From Rhizobiales bacterium Y(2018) (GTDB lineage: Bacteria; Pseudomonadota; Alphaproteobacteria; Rhizobiales; Aestuariivirgaceae), in contig SCPD01000005.1 of NCBI GenBank assembly GCA_005502925.1, positions 62,001-126,000 on the forward strand: a stretch of 64,000 nucleotides of DNA, in the 5' to 3' direction. Below, one piece after another: positions 25,586 through 34,839 of the stretch (position 1 is the first letter of the stretch; each line of letters starts with the position of its first letter). The position numbers and the translations under genes were made by a program. A model generated the notes under the pieces. The model did no database searches and was not told where the DNA came from. It saw nothing but the letters and a program-made list of their open reading frames with translations.

Positions 25586-27565
25586 ATGACGCGTGACCGC
25601 CCCTGGATTTTCCGCACCTATGCCGGCCATTCGACCGCGGCCGAAAGCAACCGCCTGTTCCGCACCAATCTGGGCAAGGGCCAGACCGGCCTGTCGGTGG
25701 CCTTCGATCTGCCGACCCAGACCGGTTATGACAGCGACCACATTCTGGCGCGCGGCGAGGTTGGCAAGGTCGGCGTTCCCATTTCGCATCTGGGCGACAT
25801 GCGCGCTTTGTTCGAGGGCATTCCCCTGAACGAGATGAACACGTCGATGACCATCAATGCGACGGCCGCCTGGCTGCTCGCCCTTTATGTCGCCGCCGCC
25901 GATGAGCAGGGCTCGGGCCGCGGCAGCCTCGCCGGCACCACCCAGAACGACATCATCAAGGAATATCTCTCGCGCGGCACCTATGTGTTCCCGCCCAAGC
26001 CGTCGATGCAGCTCATCACCGACACCATCGCCTTCTCGGCATCGCAATTGCCGAAATGGAATCCGATGAATGTCTGCTCCTATCATCTGCAGGAAGCGGG
26101 CGCGACGCCGGTGCAGGAGCTGAGCTTCGCGCTCGCGACGGCGATCGCGGTGCTCGACGGCGTCAAGGCCAGCGGCACGATTCCCGAGGCCGACTTCCCC
26201 GAGATCGTCGGCCGCATTTCCTTCTTCGTCAATGCCGGCATCCGCTTCATCACCGAAATCTGCAAGATGCGGGCCTTCACCGAATTGTGGGACGAGATCT
26301 GCCGCGACCGTTATGGCGTCAAGGATGAGAAGCTGCGCCGCTTCCGTTATGGCGTGCAGGTGAATTCGCTGGGTCTCACCGAACAGCAGCCCGAGAACAA
26401 TGTCTATCGCATCCTGCTCGAGATGCTGGCGGTGGTACTGTCGAAAAACGCCCGCGCCCGCGCCGTGCAGCTGCCCGCCTGGAATGAGGCGCTTGGCCTG
26501 CCGCGGCCCTGGGACCAGCAATGGTCGCTGCGCATGCAGCAGATCGTCGCTTATGAATCGGACCTTCTTGATTACGGCGACATTTTCGACGGCTCGAAGG
26601 AGATCGAGACCAAGGTCGAGCAGCTCAAAGCCGAGGCACGCCTGGAGCTCGAACATGTACTCGCCATGGGTGGCGCCATCGCCGCGATCGAGACCGGCTA
26701 TATGAAAAAGGCGCTGGTCGATTCCAATGCCGAACGTCTGCGCGCCATCGAGGCGGGCGAGACCAAGGTCGTCGGCGTCAATGCCTTCACCACGAGCGAG
26801 CCGTCACCGCTCGCCTCGGAAGACGGCGAGGCGATCCTGACCGTATCCGAGACGGTCGAATATGAGCAGATCGAAAAATTGAAGGCTTGGCGCAGCGCGC
26901 GGGACGCGAAAGCTGTTGCCGCCGCGCTGAAAGCCCTCGAAGCGGCGGCACGCGAGAGCCGCAATGTCATGGAGCCGTCGATCGCCTGCGCCAAGGTGGG
27001 CGTCACCACCGGCGAATGGGGCGAGACCTTGCGCCGTGTCTTCGGCGAATACCGCGCCCCTACCGGCGTCACGCTTCTGATGCGTGGCGAAGCCTCGCAA
27101 TCGATCGCCGAAGTGAGACAGCAAGTCGAGGCTCTCGCCGCCAAGCTCGGCGCCACGCCGAAATTCCTGGTCGGCAAGCCCGGCCTCGACGGTCATTCCA
27201 ACGGCGCCGAGCAGATCGCGGTGCGCGCTGCCGATTGCGGCTTCGAAGTTTCTTATGACGGCATCCGCCTGACGCCGGAGCAGATCGTCGCCGCGGCGCT
27301 CGAGCACAAGGTGCATGTCGTCGGCCTCTCCATCCTGTCGGGCTCGCATGTTCCGCTGGTGCGCGATGTCATGAACCGCATGCGCGCCGCTGGCCTCGGC
27401 CAGGTGCCGGTGGTCGCGGGCGGCATCATCCCGCCCGAGGACGTGCTGGTGCTCAAGCAATTGGGCGTCGCCCAGGTCTATACGCCGAAGGACTTCGACT
27501 TGAACCGCATCATGAGTGATCTCGTCCGCCTCATCGATGCGCGCGCCAGCGAGCAGGCCGCGTGA
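25586..27565 (+). CDS. ecm: Ethylmalonyl-CoA mutase (B12-dependent)
   Basis: Ecm converts ethylmalonyl-CoA to methylsuccinyl-CoA using adenosylcobalamin. The 659-residue protein has the mutase TIM barrel opening with RTYAGHST and [13 protein letters not shown], and a C-terminal B12 domain with the DxHxxG motif as DGHSNG (Asp535, His537 as cobalt ligand) followed by LSILSGSHV and AGGIIP. The QTGYDSDH and [10 protein letters not shown] stretches are typical of Ecm rather than methylmalonyl-CoA mutase, and ccr and mcd nearby agree. ATG 25586 gives the family N-terminus [13 protein letters not shown] 25577 and TTG 25547 are alternatives. TTGCGCCGCAA lies just upstream (25550-25560). Confidence 0.94.
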   Translation: MTRDRPWIFRTYAGHSTAAESNRLFRTNLGKGQTGLSVAFDLPTQTGYDSDHILARGEVGKVGVPISHLGDMRALFEGIPLNEMNTSMTINATAAWLLALYVAAADEQGSGRGSLAGTTQNDIIKEYLSRGTYVFPPKPSMQLITDTIAFSASQLPKWNPMNVCSYHLQEAGATPVQELSFALATAIAVLDGVKASGTIPEADFPEIVGRISFFVNAGIRFITEICKMRAFTELWDEICRDRYGVKDEKLRRFRYGVQVNSLGLTEQQPENNVYRILLEMLAVVLSKNARARAVQLPAWNEALGLPRPWDQQWSLRMQQIVAYESDLLDYGDIFDGSKEIETKVEQLKAEARLELEHVLAMGGAIAAIETGYMKKALVDSNAERLRAIEAGETKVVGVNAFTTSEPSPLASEDGEAILTVSETVEYEQIEKLKAWRSARDAKAVAAALKALEAAARESRNVMEPSIACAKVGVTTGEWGETLRRVFGEYRAPTGVTLLMRGEASQSIAEVRQQVEALAAKLGATPKFLVGKPGLDGHSNGAEQIAVRAADCGFEVSYDGIRLTPEQIVAAALEHKVHVVGLSILSGSHVPLVRDVMNRMRAAGLGQVPVVAGGIIPPEDVLVLKQLGVAQVYTPKDFDLNRIMSDLVRLIDARASEQAA

Positions 27566-27614
27566 CGCACCGGATCAGCCCGAGCTTCACGCTCTGGCCA
27601 AGCAACGATCCGGC

Positions 27615-27962
27615 ATGAGAGAAGAGCTCACCCGACGTCTCGACCGGCGGATGACGGTTGACGCCATCCTGAAATTTCTCGCTCCGATCCTGGTCGGGCT
27701 GCCTGTGGCAGTGTGGCTGATTTTCTGGGCAACGAATGTTCCTGTGTCACGCGACATTCTCGAAGCCCGTTTTGTTCGCTGGACCGTGCATCAGGCCGAC
27801 GAGGGCCAGAGCCTGCCTCGGGTCTTCGTCGATCTGCCTGATGGCCGCACCATCGCCGCAGTGGCCTGGGCCGGCTGGCGGCCGCCGGAAGTGGGCAGCC
27901 CTGTTCGCCTGCAAGAGGAAAAAATGCGCTGGTACGGCAGGAACTATCGCATCGTGCCGTGA
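27615..27962 (+). CDS. Hypothetical single-pass membrane protein
   Basis: This 115-residue protein is not recognised. A basic N-terminus (REELTRRLDRR) precedes one hydrophobic helix (about residues 19-41). A soluble part of about 70 residues follows, with LPRVFVDLPDGRTIAAVAW and GSPVRLQEEKMRWYGR, suggesting a small beta-rich domain outside the membrane. It begins 49 bases after ecm. Its stop overlaps a possible GTG start of the AEC transporter. Confidence 0.6.
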   Translation: MREELTRRLDRRMTVDAILKFLAPILVGLPVAVWLIFWATNVPVSRDILEARFVRWTVHQADEGQSLPRVFVDLPDGRTIAAVAWAGWRPPEVGSPVRLQEEKMRWYGRNYRIVP

Positions 27963-27985
27963 GCGGCTATTGTCCGCCCCGCCTC

Positions 27986-28930
27986 ATGTCTTCGATCCTC
28001 ACCACCATCCTCCCCGTCTTCGGCCTGATCGCGCTCGGCTTCATCTGCGCGCGCACCAATTTCATCGGTCCGGCCGCCGGCCAGGGTCTGAGCCAGGTGG
28101 TGTTCAACCTCGCTATGCCGGCGCTCCTGTTCCGCACCGTGGCGGTGATCGACCAGCAGAGCCTGTCGCCCTGGCCGCTCTGGGCGGCGCTCTTCGGCGG
28201 CATCGCGGTCGTGTGGATCGCCACCACCATCATCGCCCGCCTGACCAATCTCATCGAGGCGGCGCCCGCTTCCGCCGCCATGGGGGCCAGCTTCGGCAAT
28301 CTGGCAATGCTCGGCCTGCCGCTGGCGCTCGCCCATTTCGGCGACCGCGCCGCTCTGCCGGTGGGCCTGATCCTGTCGATCCACGCCCCCATTCTGTGGC
28401 TCGCCGCCGTGATCCATATCGAGGCTTCGGGCAAAGGCCAGCTGCCTTCGATCCTGTCGGTGCTGCGTCAGCTGGCCAACCAGCTCATCCGCAACCCGAT
28501 CGTGCTGGCGCTGCTCTTGGGCACGCTCTGGCGCGTCACCGGCCTCGGCCTGCATCCGGTGCCCGACCGCTTCCTCGAAATGCTGGGTGAGGCGGGCGTG
28601 CCGACGGCGCTTGTCGCTTTGGGCCTGTCTCTCGCCGGCTACAGCCTCAAGGGCCAGTGGCGCGCCATCTTCACCTTGATGACGCTCAAGCTCCTCTGCC
28701 TGCCGGTCGTCGTCTGGCTGATCGCGCATTACGTAGTCGGGCTCGATACTTTCTGGACCCATATCGCGCTGATGCTCGCCGCCATGCCGACCGGCGCCAA
28801 TGCCTATCTCTTTGCGCAGCGCTACGAGACCGGCGCCGCTCCCGTCTCGGGCGCCATAGCACTCGGCACCGCTTTGTCGCTTTTCACCCTGAGCGGCCTG
28901 TTCCTGCTCATGGATGCCGGGCTTATCTAG
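27986..28930 (+). CDS. AEC (auxin efflux carrier) family transporter
   Basis: This protein of about 314 residues has ten hydrophobic segments in two halves, the AEC/BART layout. It opens with ILPVFGLIALGFICARTNFI, the standard first helix, and the second half contains AAMPTGANAYLFAQRY, the conserved P-T-G-A-N motif of the family. Bacterial members transport dicarboxylates such as malonate or malate. A GTG at 27959 overlaps the previous stop, but ATG 27986 matches the family start. In an ethylmalonyl-CoA pathway region, organic acid transport would fit, but this is inference. Confidence 0.88.
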   Translation: MSSILTTILPVFGLIALGFICARTNFIGPAAGQGLSQVVFNLAMPALLFRTVAVIDQQSLSPWPLWAALFGGIAVVWIATTIIARLTNLIEAAPASAAMGASFGNLAMLGLPLALAHFGDRAALPVGLILSIHAPILWLAAVIHIEASGKGQLPSILSVLRQLANQLIRNPIVLALLLGTLWRVTGLGLHPVPDRFLEMLGEAGVPTALVALGLSLAGYSLKGQWRAIFTLMTLKLLCLPVVVWLIAHYVVGLDTFWTHIALMLAAMPTGANAYLFAQRYETGAAPVSGAIALGTALSLFTLSGLFLLMDAGLI

Positions 28931-29691
28931 AAAGTGAACACGGCGCCGAGGACCGGGCCGTGCTCGATTACGTCGAACTTGAAGTCGTCCTTTTCATAAT
29001 CGACGCTGATCGCGCGGTAGCCGGCGACGAGCGCGGTGGACTCGCTGATCTGATAGCCGATCCCGCCATAGGCATCCCAGGCGAAATCCGACGATATGCC
29101 GAAGCCGCCGATCATGCCCCAGGCATTGAGGAAGAAATCCGGGCTGAGATCGAGGCGGCTCTTCAGGCCGATCGTCGGATCGACCCACGTCGCCGAATCG
29201 CTCGCCGACCTGTCCAGGTCGCCGGTGATGTCGACATCGGTGCTGACCGACCACAGACGGGCGCCCGCCAGCACATCGAGACTGCCGCCTTCCGCATCGA
29301 TGAGGCGAAACTCGCCGGCGAGGAGACCGGTGAAGGTCTCGCTCGTCACGTCGATGTCGACGTTGAGATTGCGGATGCTCGCCCCGTCATCGGCGCCGAG
29401 CTTCACATACATGATGTCGCTGAGCACGCCGAAAGTGCCATTATGCGCTTCCGCCACCGCCATGGCGCCGAAATCGAGATTCTTGAGAATGTCCTTGAAG
29501 GGCGCATCGATTTCGATATCGGGCAGGCCGAACTGGCCGATATCGCCCTCGAGCGTCGCCATCCACAGATAAGGCGCGATTTTGAAGGTCCATTCGCTGG
29601 CGGGCTCCGGCGGCGGCGTGAGATCCGCCGCGAAAGCGGCAGTAGGCAGAAGCGCGACGCCTGCGATCAGCAGATAACGCAGAGATTTCAT
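28927..29691 (-). CDS. Outer-membrane beta-barrel protein
   Basis: This 254-residue protein has a signal peptide (MKSLRYLLIAGVALLPTAAFA) followed by alternating amphipathic strands such as WTFKIAPYLWMATLEGDIG, and ends in VLGAVFTF, a C-terminal aromatic residue as needed for outer-membrane assembly. The pattern resembles small uncharacterised porin-like/OmpW-type barrels of alphaproteobacteria. GGGAG precedes the ATG. It is convergent with the AEC transporter, sharing 4 bases. No ligand can be assigned. Confidence 0.78.
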   Translation of the reverse strand: MKSLRYLLIAGVALLPTAAFAADLTPPPEPASEWTFKIAPYLWMATLEGDIGQFGLPDIEIDAPFKDILKNLDFGAMAVAEAHNGTFGVLSDIMYVKLGADDGASIRNLNVDIDVTSETFTGLLAGEFRLIDAEGGSLDVLAGARLWSVSTDVDITGDLDRSASDSATWVDPTIGLKSRLDLSPDFFLNAWGMIGGFGISSDFAWDAYGGIGYQISESTALVAGYRAISVDYEKDDFKFDVIEHGPVLGAVFTF

Positions 29692-29824
29692 GACAAACTC
29701 CCTCTGCCCCGCAAATCTCCAACTTTGGCCGGCCGCCCTCCAGTTGGACCTTGGTCCATCGCGCCCCGCGGTCCCGATATGGATAGTCTGCCAGCCAACC
29801 CCAGATATCCTACGGAGCAGGCTG

Positions 29825-31003
29825 ATGCCGGACAAGGCCGAAATCGGCGAATTCCTCGCGGCCCATGGCGGTCCCTTCTATGAAGTGCAGCGCCGCCTCG
29901 GCCTGCTGCATGAGCACGCACTCAGGACCGGCCGGCGCGCCGTGATCTTCATCAGCCTGGCATGGGCCGTGCCGGCTCTCTTGAGCCTCGCCGAGGGCAA
30001 TCTGGTTTCCGGCGCGGCTACGCCGTTTCTCTACGATCTCAATGTCTGGGCCCGCTTCTTCGTGGCGGTCGGCATCTTCATCATCGCCGAGCGCCAGGTC
30101 GAGCCGCAACTGCGCCAGACCCTGGCGCAATTCGCCGAGGCTCCACTCATCGCGCCGGCGTCGCGTCCCGACGCGGCGCGGCTCGTGGCGAGCGCCCTGC
30201 GACGGCGCAATTCGGGCCTCGCGGAAGCTGTCTGCCTCGCTTTCGCCGCCCTGATTTCGCTCGTCTCTCTCTACAATCTGAAGAGCGCCGACACCGCATC
30301 CTGGGCGCTACGCGATCTGTCGGGCGGCAGCGGCCTGACGCTCGCCGGATGGTGGGCGCCTCTGATCAGTGGTCCGATCTTCTGGTTCCTGCTGGCGCGC
30401 GGCCTGTGGCGTCATCTCGTCTGGGCCCTGCTGCTGCACGGCCTGTCGCGCCAGGACTTGCGGCTGGTGGCGACCCATCCGGACGGCAAGGCCGGCCTCG
30501 CTTTCGTCGGCCGCTATCCTAATGCCTATGCGACCTTCATGTTCGGCATGAGCTGTGTCGTCGGCGCCGCCCTCGCCCATTTCCTGCAGAAGGATGCGCT
30601 GGCGCTCTCGGCCTATGGCGCCGTCATGGCGGTCTGGCTCATCATCGTTCTCGGCCTCTTCGCCATTCCGCTCCTGGTGTTCACCGCTCCGCTGTCGAAG
30701 CTGAAGGCAAGGACACTCGCTTTGAGTGGCGCCCGGGCGACGACGGCGCTGCGCCAGGCCGAGCGCAAGCTTCTCGGCGCCAATGTCACGGCGCCCGAGG
30801 CGGAGGATGGAGAGGAAACGCCGGACATTGCCGATCCCAGCAAGCATTACGAGCTGGCGCGCAAATTGTCGGTCTTCCTCTTCAACCGCGCAGCGCTGGT
30901 GCCGCTCGGCGCCGCCGCCCTCCTGCCGCTCGCCGCGGCGGGCGCGACGAAGCTGCCTTACAAGGAGATCTTCGCGATCGTGAAGAAGCTGCTGCTCTTG
31001 TAG
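29825..31003 (+). CDS. Hypothetical multi-spanning membrane protein
   Basis: This 392-residue protein is not assigned to a function. Hydrophobic segments lie near residues 40-60, 72-90, 135-155, 180-205, 235-255 and 270-295, with a final one near 360-380. A basic cytoplasmic stretch (LRRRNSG, RQAERKLLGAN) and an acidic linker (EAEDGEETPDIADP) are visible. The ATG at 29825 follows GGAG; the frame is open farther upstream but lacks family support there. It is divergent from the barrel protein. Its TAG stop touches the palindromic repeat at 31003. Confidence 0.65.
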   Translation: MPDKAEIGEFLAAHGGPFYEVQRRLGLLHEHALRTGRRAVIFISLAWAVPALLSLAEGNLVSGAATPFLYDLNVWARFFVAVGIFIIAERQVEPQLRQTLAQFAEAPLIAPASRPDAARLVASALRRRNSGLAEAVCLAFAALISLVSLYNLKSADTASWALRDLSGGSGLTLAGWWAPLISGPIFWFLLARGLWRHLVWALLLHGLSRQDLRLVATHPDGKAGLAFVGRYPNAYATFMFGMSCVVGAALAHFLQKDALALSAYGAVMAVWLIIVLGLFAIPLLVFTAPLSKLKARTLALSGARATTALRQAERKLLGANVTAPEAEDGEETPDIADPSKHYELARKLSVFLFNRAALVPLGAAALLPLAAAGATKLPYKEIFAIVKKLLLL

Positions 31004-31050
31004 CGCATCGGCCCGAAAAGTGTCCGCGGTTTTCGGACAAGCCGATGCGC
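31003..31050. repeat. 48-bp palindromic intergenic repeat, copy 1
   Basis: GCGCATCGGC and CCGAAAA pair with TTTTCGG and GCCGATGCGC, giving a long interrupted hairpin that begins at the last base of the upstream stop codon. The inverted-orientation copy at 63286-63331 matches over nearly its full length. This looks like a REP-type palindrome common in rhizobia. It lies between convergent genes and may also act as a transcription barrier. Confidence 0.8.
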
Positions 31051-31061
31051 CAGAGAAAAAA

Positions 31062-32117
31062 TTATCTTGGAACAAGCGCCCAGTAGTCGAAATCGAGGAT
31101 CACGCCCGGTTCTTCGGCGGTCGCGTCCGTCTCGGGAAAATCACTACAAGGCAGATCGCGCGTGGCGCGGGTGCGGATGCGCAGTGCGCCAACATCGGAC
31201 TGCGCCGGCACATCCGCCGTAGCAATGATCTCCGACCAGGCGAAGACGGTGCCGCCGGCGAAAAGCGGCGCCACATGCCGTCCGCCATTGATGCCGGCGA
31301 CATGGAAGACATTGCCCAGGCCGTTGAAGGAGAGCGCGCGGGCGAGTGAGATGACATGACCGCCATAGATGAGCCGCTTGCCGAAGCGGCCCTTGGCCTC
31401 GCTGAACTGGTTGAAATGCACTTTGGCGGTGTTCTGATAGAGCCGCGTCGCCAGCATGTGCTCGGCTTCCTCCACCGTCATGCCGTCGACATGGTCGATG
31501 CGCTCGCCGACCTTGTAATCCTTGAAACGATGCGTCGAGCCCGCCAGCGCCTCGTCCCACAATTTGCCGGCGATCTTGGGGCAGCCGGCGCCCAGCACGT
31601 CAGGCGATACCGCCGGCGCCAGCTCGGGCACATGCGCCTTCGGCGCGGGTGCTGCCTCATCGCGCTTCCGCACCATCACCCAGCGCACATAGCTCAAGAC
31701 CGGCTCGCCCGCCTGGTTGAAGCCGGTCGAGCGCACATAGACGGTGCCGGTCTTCTTGTTGGAATTCTCTTTGAGTCCGATCACTTCCGAGGTGGCGCTG
31801 AGCGTATCGCCTGGATAGACGGGCTTCAGGAACTGGCCTTCGGCGTAACCCAGATTGGCGATCGCATTGAGCGAGATGTCGGGCACCGTCTTGCCGAAGA
31901 CGATATGGAAGACCAGGAGATCATCGAGGGGTGCTCGCGCATAGCCGACGGCGCGGGCGAATTCGTCCGACGACTGGACGGCGAAGCGCGAGCCGTAGAG
32001 CGCGGTATAGAGCGCCTGGTCGCCCGCCGTCACAGTGCGCGGCGTCGAATGCCGGATGACCTGCCCGATGCGGAAATCCTCGAAGAAATTGCCCTGATTG
32101 GTCTTGCTGTCAGTCAT
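31062..32117 (-). CDS. mch: Mesaconyl-CoA hydratase (MaoC-type)
   Basis: Mch hydrates mesaconyl-CoA to beta-methylmalyl-CoA in the ethylmalonyl-CoA pathway. The 351-residue protein has two hot-dog/MaoC halves: residues about 10-150 (NFFEDFRIGQVIRHSTPRTV) and about 195-330. The second contains HFNQFSEAKGRFGKRLIYGG, in which the usual hydratase Asp/His segment is found. The paired-domain length is characteristic of Mch. The ATG has GAGGTGAA upstream and overlaps the end of the DUF5063-like gene by 8 bases. It is the third gene of the mcl2 operon. Confidence 0.92.
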   Translation of the reverse strand: MTDSKTNQGNFFEDFRIGQVIRHSTPRTVTAGDQALYTALYGSRFAVQSSDEFARAVGYARAPLDDLLVFHIVFGKTVPDISLNAIANLGYAEGQFLKPVYPGDTLSATSEVIGLKENSNKKTGTVYVRSTGFNQAGEPVLSYVRWVMVRKRDEAAPAPKAHVPELAPAVSPDVLGAGCPKIAGKLWDEALAGSTHRFKDYKVGERIDHVDGMTVEEAEHMLATRLYQNTAKVHFNQFSEAKGRFGKRLIYGGHVISLARALSFNGLGNVFHVAGINGGRHVAPLFAGGTVFAWSEIIATADVPAQSDVGALRIRTRATRDLPCSDFPETDATAEEPGVILDFDYWALVPR

Positions 32118-32583
32118 CACGCTTCACCTCTTCGAGATACTGGCGGAGGGAATGGATATGCATCCACAGATGCATATCGTATCTCTCCCGCAATGCGCCA
32201 AGCGCTTCCTTTCGCCCGGCCCGCTCATGCAGCCAGCGCACATCCTTGAGCTCGATCAGGATATCCGCCAGATCGTCGATCGCATCGCCGACCGCAAGCT
32301 CGCCTTCTATTCCCTCCTGTAAGACGGGATGAAGGGCCAGCCAATAACGGCCGAGAAACGGAAAGCGCTGCTTGATGACTTCATAGGTCTGGGCATAGTC
32401 GAGCCGCGGCGGCTCCAGCTCGCTTGAGGCGCCCTCCGCTTCGACGAAATGCACAGCATAGGCCAGCGCATCGAGGCAGCGAATGAGCCTCTTTACATCC
32501 GCCGGCGTCCGGTCGGCGCCGGAGATCTCCGCCGCGAGCAGATAAGCGGTCTCGAGCGGATCAATTGCAGTCGGTGTGCTCAC
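32110..32583 (-). CDS. DUF5063-like small protein between mcl2 and mch
   Basis: This 157-residue soluble protein starts at a GTG overlapping the mcl2 stop (GTGA) and ends 8 bases into mch, so it is translationally locked between two pathway enzymes. It is helical, with LETAYLLAAEISGADR early, LDYAQTYEVIKQRFPFLGRYW in the middle and DDLADILIELKDVRWLHE followed by DMHLWMHIHSLRQYLEEV late, resembling DUF5063. No catalytic motif is evident. An upstream in-frame ATG lies inside mcl2 and is unlikely. Its role is unknown; context suggests a link to malyl-CoA/mesaconyl-CoA chemistry. Confidence 0.72.
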   Translation of the reverse strand: MSTPTAIDPLETAYLLAAEISGADRTPADVKRLIRCLDALAYAVHFVEAEGASSELEPPRLDYAQTYEVIKQRFPFLGRYWLALHPVLQEGIEGELAVGDAIDDLADILIELKDVRWLHERAGRKEALGALRERYDMHLWMHIHSLRQYLEEVKRDD

Positions 32584-33452
32584 GGGGCGATCGCTTCCGC
32601 GATGGCGACGACACGCTCGGCCATCACCAGATGCAGTCTTTCGACCATGCGGCCATCGACGGTGATGACGCCCTTGCCCGCATGTTCCGGCAAGGCGAAG
32701 GCGGCGATGACCTTGCGCGACCATTGCACCTCATCCGCGCTTGGCGAGAAGATCTCGTTGCAGGGCTCGACCTGCGAGGGATGGATGAGCGTCTTGCCGT
32801 CCATGCCGAGCGTGCGGCCCTGCTCGCATTCGGCGCGGAAGCCCTGATCGTCCTTGAAGTCGTTATAGACGCCGTCGATCACATCGAGGCCGAAGGCGCG
32901 GGCGGCGAGCACGCTCATGGCGAGCCAGGGCACGATGGCGAAGCGGTCGCCCAGCGCCCGGGCGCGCGATTCCTTGAGCAGATCATTGGTGCCGAGCACC
33001 AGGCAGGCGAAACGCTGATCAGCATCGGCGGCGACACCGGCGATATCGCGGGCATTGAGAATGGCGAGCGGCGTCTCCATCATCGCCCACAGCCTCGTAT
33101 GGGCAGGCGCGCCGCAGGCCTTCAGCACCTTGGCGGCGCTGACGATGTCGCCGGGCCGCGACACTTTCGGCACCAGGATCGCATCGGGGCCGACCGCGGC
33201 AGCCGCCTTGAGGTCGTCGGCGCCCCAGGGCGTGTCCAGCGCATTGACGCGGATGACGAGCTCGCGCTTTCCATAGCCACCGCTTTTGACGGCCTGGGCC
33301 ACCTTGTCGCGGGCCTGGGATTTGGCCTCGGGGGCGACGGAATCCTCGAGATCGAGGATGAGGGCGTCGGCGGGAAGGGAACGGGCCTTCTCCAGCGCCC
33401 GGTCATTGGCGCCCGGCATATAGAGAACACTGCGGCGAGGTCTGATCGTCAT
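32580..33452 (-). CDS. mcl2: (3S)-malyl-CoA thioesterase / CitE-like lyase (Mcl2 type)
   Basis: Mcl2 hydrolyses (3S)-malyl-CoA to malate and CoA in the ethylmalonyl-CoA pathway. The 290-residue protein is of the HpcH/HpaI/CitE family: RRSVLYMPGANDRALEKAR opens it, LILDLEDSVAP carries acidic metal/CoA-site residues, and METPLAILN and GMDGKTLIHPSQ are conserved. The short length and LYMPG start fit Mcl2 better than malyl-CoA lyase Mcl1 (about 318 residues). A lyase activity cannot be excluded. ATG 33452 has AAAGG upstream; GTG 33458 is an alternative. It is first in the operon mcl2, DUF5063-like, mch. Confidence 0.85.
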   Translation of the reverse strand: MTIRPRRSVLYMPGANDRALEKARSLPADALILDLEDSVAPEAKSQARDKVAQAVKSGGYGKRELVIRVNALDTPWGADDLKAAAAVGPDAILVPKVSRPGDIVSAAKVLKACGAPAHTRLWAMMETPLAILNARDIAGVAADADQRFACLVLGTNDLLKESRARALGDRFAIVPWLAMSVLAARAFGLDVIDGVYNDFKDDQGFRAECEQGRTLGMDGKTLIHPSQVEPCNEIFSPSADEVQWSRKVIAAFALPEHAGKGVITVDGRMVERLHLVMAERVVAIAEAIAP

Positions 33453-33568
33453 GGTCACCTTTGCTGAATTTGCGGGGTGACCCTATTCATTCTCTTCATA
33501 TCTGCCAAGCCCGCCATGTCCATGAAGGACTTGAGGCGGAGGCCGGCTTTGGGCAGAGTGCCGCCACC

Positions 33569-34741
33569 ATGAAGACTTATGATGTAGTGATCGTCGGCGG
33601 CGGCATTGTCGGCAGCAGCGCGGCTTATTTCCTGAAAAAGCACGGTTTCACCGGCTCGATCGCGCTGATCGAGCGCGACACGACCTATGCCCAATGCTGC
33701 ACGGCGCGCTCCTGCGGCGGCATCCGCCAGCAATTCTCGACGCCGGAGAATATCCAGCTGTCGAAATTCGGGCTCAATGTGCTGCGGAACCTGAAAGCCG
33801 AATTCGGCTCGGAGGCCGATGTCGGCTTCCGCGAGCAGGGCTACCTGATCTTGGCCTCGGAGGCCGGCCGCGCCATCCTCGAGGAAAATCATAACGTCCA
33901 GATCGCCAATGGCGCCGACAATGTCCTCCTCGACGCGGACGGCCTGGGCAGAGAGTTCCCCTGGCTCGTGACCGAGGGCCTGGAGCTCGGCTGCTTCGGT
34001 CGCAGCGGCGAAGGCTGGCTCGACCCCTATTCGCTGATGAGCCTGTTCCGCAAGGCGGCCGCCACGAAAGGCGTCGAGATCATTTCAGGCGAGGTCGCGG
34101 CTGTGAAGACGGTCGCCGACAAGGCCGTTTCGGTGACGCTCGCCGATGGCGCCGAGATCGGCTGCGGCACGCTCGTCAATGCCGGCGGCACCGGCGCCGG
34201 CGCGCTTGCCCGTATGGCCGGCATCGACCTGCCGGTCGGCCCGCGCAAACGGTATGTCTATGTGCTCGACTGCCCAGGCGCCAGCGAGGCGCTGCACAAG
34301 GCGCCGCTCACCGTCGATATTTCGGGCATCTATTTCCGTCCCGAGGGCCAGCAATTCATCTGCGGCCTGTCGCCCGACGAAGCCGACGAGCCCGGCGATC
34401 TCAGCTGGGATGTCGATTATTCCTGGTTCGAGGAGCATATCTGGGAGCGGCTTGCGGGCCGCGTGCCGGCCTTCGAGGCGATCAAGGTCGTCAATGCCTG
34501 GGTCGGCCATTACGACTACAACGCGCTCGACCAGAATGCCGTGATCGGTCCGCATCCCGAGCTCGCCAATTTCCTGTTCGCCAATGGCTTCTCCGGCCAT
34601 GGCCTGCAACAGGGGCCGGGCGCCGGCAACGCCATTGCCGAGCTCGTCATCCATGGCGGCTATCGCAGCATCGATCTCGCCCGTTTCGGCTTCGCGCGCA
34701 TCGCCCGCAAGGCGCCGCTCTTCGAGCGCAATGTGATTTAA
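33569..34741 (+). CDS. FAD-dependent oxidoreductase, DAO family
   Basis: This 390-residue protein has the N-terminal FAD-binding motif YDVVIVGGGIVGSSAAYFL and the DAO-family layout of glycine/sarcosine/dimethylglycine oxidases. CTARSCGGIRQQFSTPENI follows the first beta-alpha-beta unit, and GFSGHGLQQGPGAG near residue 350 is the second FAD contact, typical of FOXRED1/sarcosine-oxidase-like enzymes. The substrate is probably an amine or imino acid. It is divergent from mcl2 with a 116-base shared region. ATG 33569 gives the exact family N-terminus. Confidence 0.88.
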   Translation: MKTYDVVIVGGGIVGSSAAYFLKKHGFTGSIALIERDTTYAQCCTARSCGGIRQQFSTPENIQLSKFGLNVLRNLKAEFGSEADVGFREQGYLILASEAGRAILEENHNVQIANGADNVLLDADGLGREFPWLVTEGLELGCFGRSGEGWLDPYSLMSLFRKAAATKGVEIISGEVAAVKTVADKAVSVTLADGAEIGCGTLVNAGGTGAGALARMAGIDLPVGPRKRYVYVLDCPGASEALHKAPLTVDISGIYFRPEGQQFICGLSPDEADEPGDLSWDVDYSWFEEHIWERLAGRVPAFEAIKVVNAWVGHYDYNALDQNAVIGPHPELANFLFANGFSGHGLQQGPGAGNAIAELVIHGGYRSIDLARFGFARIARKAPLFERNVI

Positions 34742-34762
34742 GGCGAGGCCTCCTCTCAATAC

Positions 34763-34806
34763 CCCTCATGCTGAGGTGCTTCGCCGAAGGCGAAGCCTCG
34801 AAGCAT
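34763..34806. repeat. Short palindromic repeat (CTCATGCTGAGG type)
   Basis: GAGGTGCTTCGCC and GGCGAAGCCTC pair around GAA (34773-34799), flanked by CCCTCATGCT and GAAGCAT. The sequence is of a type I remember as widespread in rhizobial intergenic regions. It lies between the convergent FAD oxidoreductase and pbpC and could double as a bidirectional barrier. No other copy is in the window. Confidence 0.6.
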
Positions 34807-34839
34807 CCATCAGGATAGAGTGAGAAAAAGGACCCGGTA

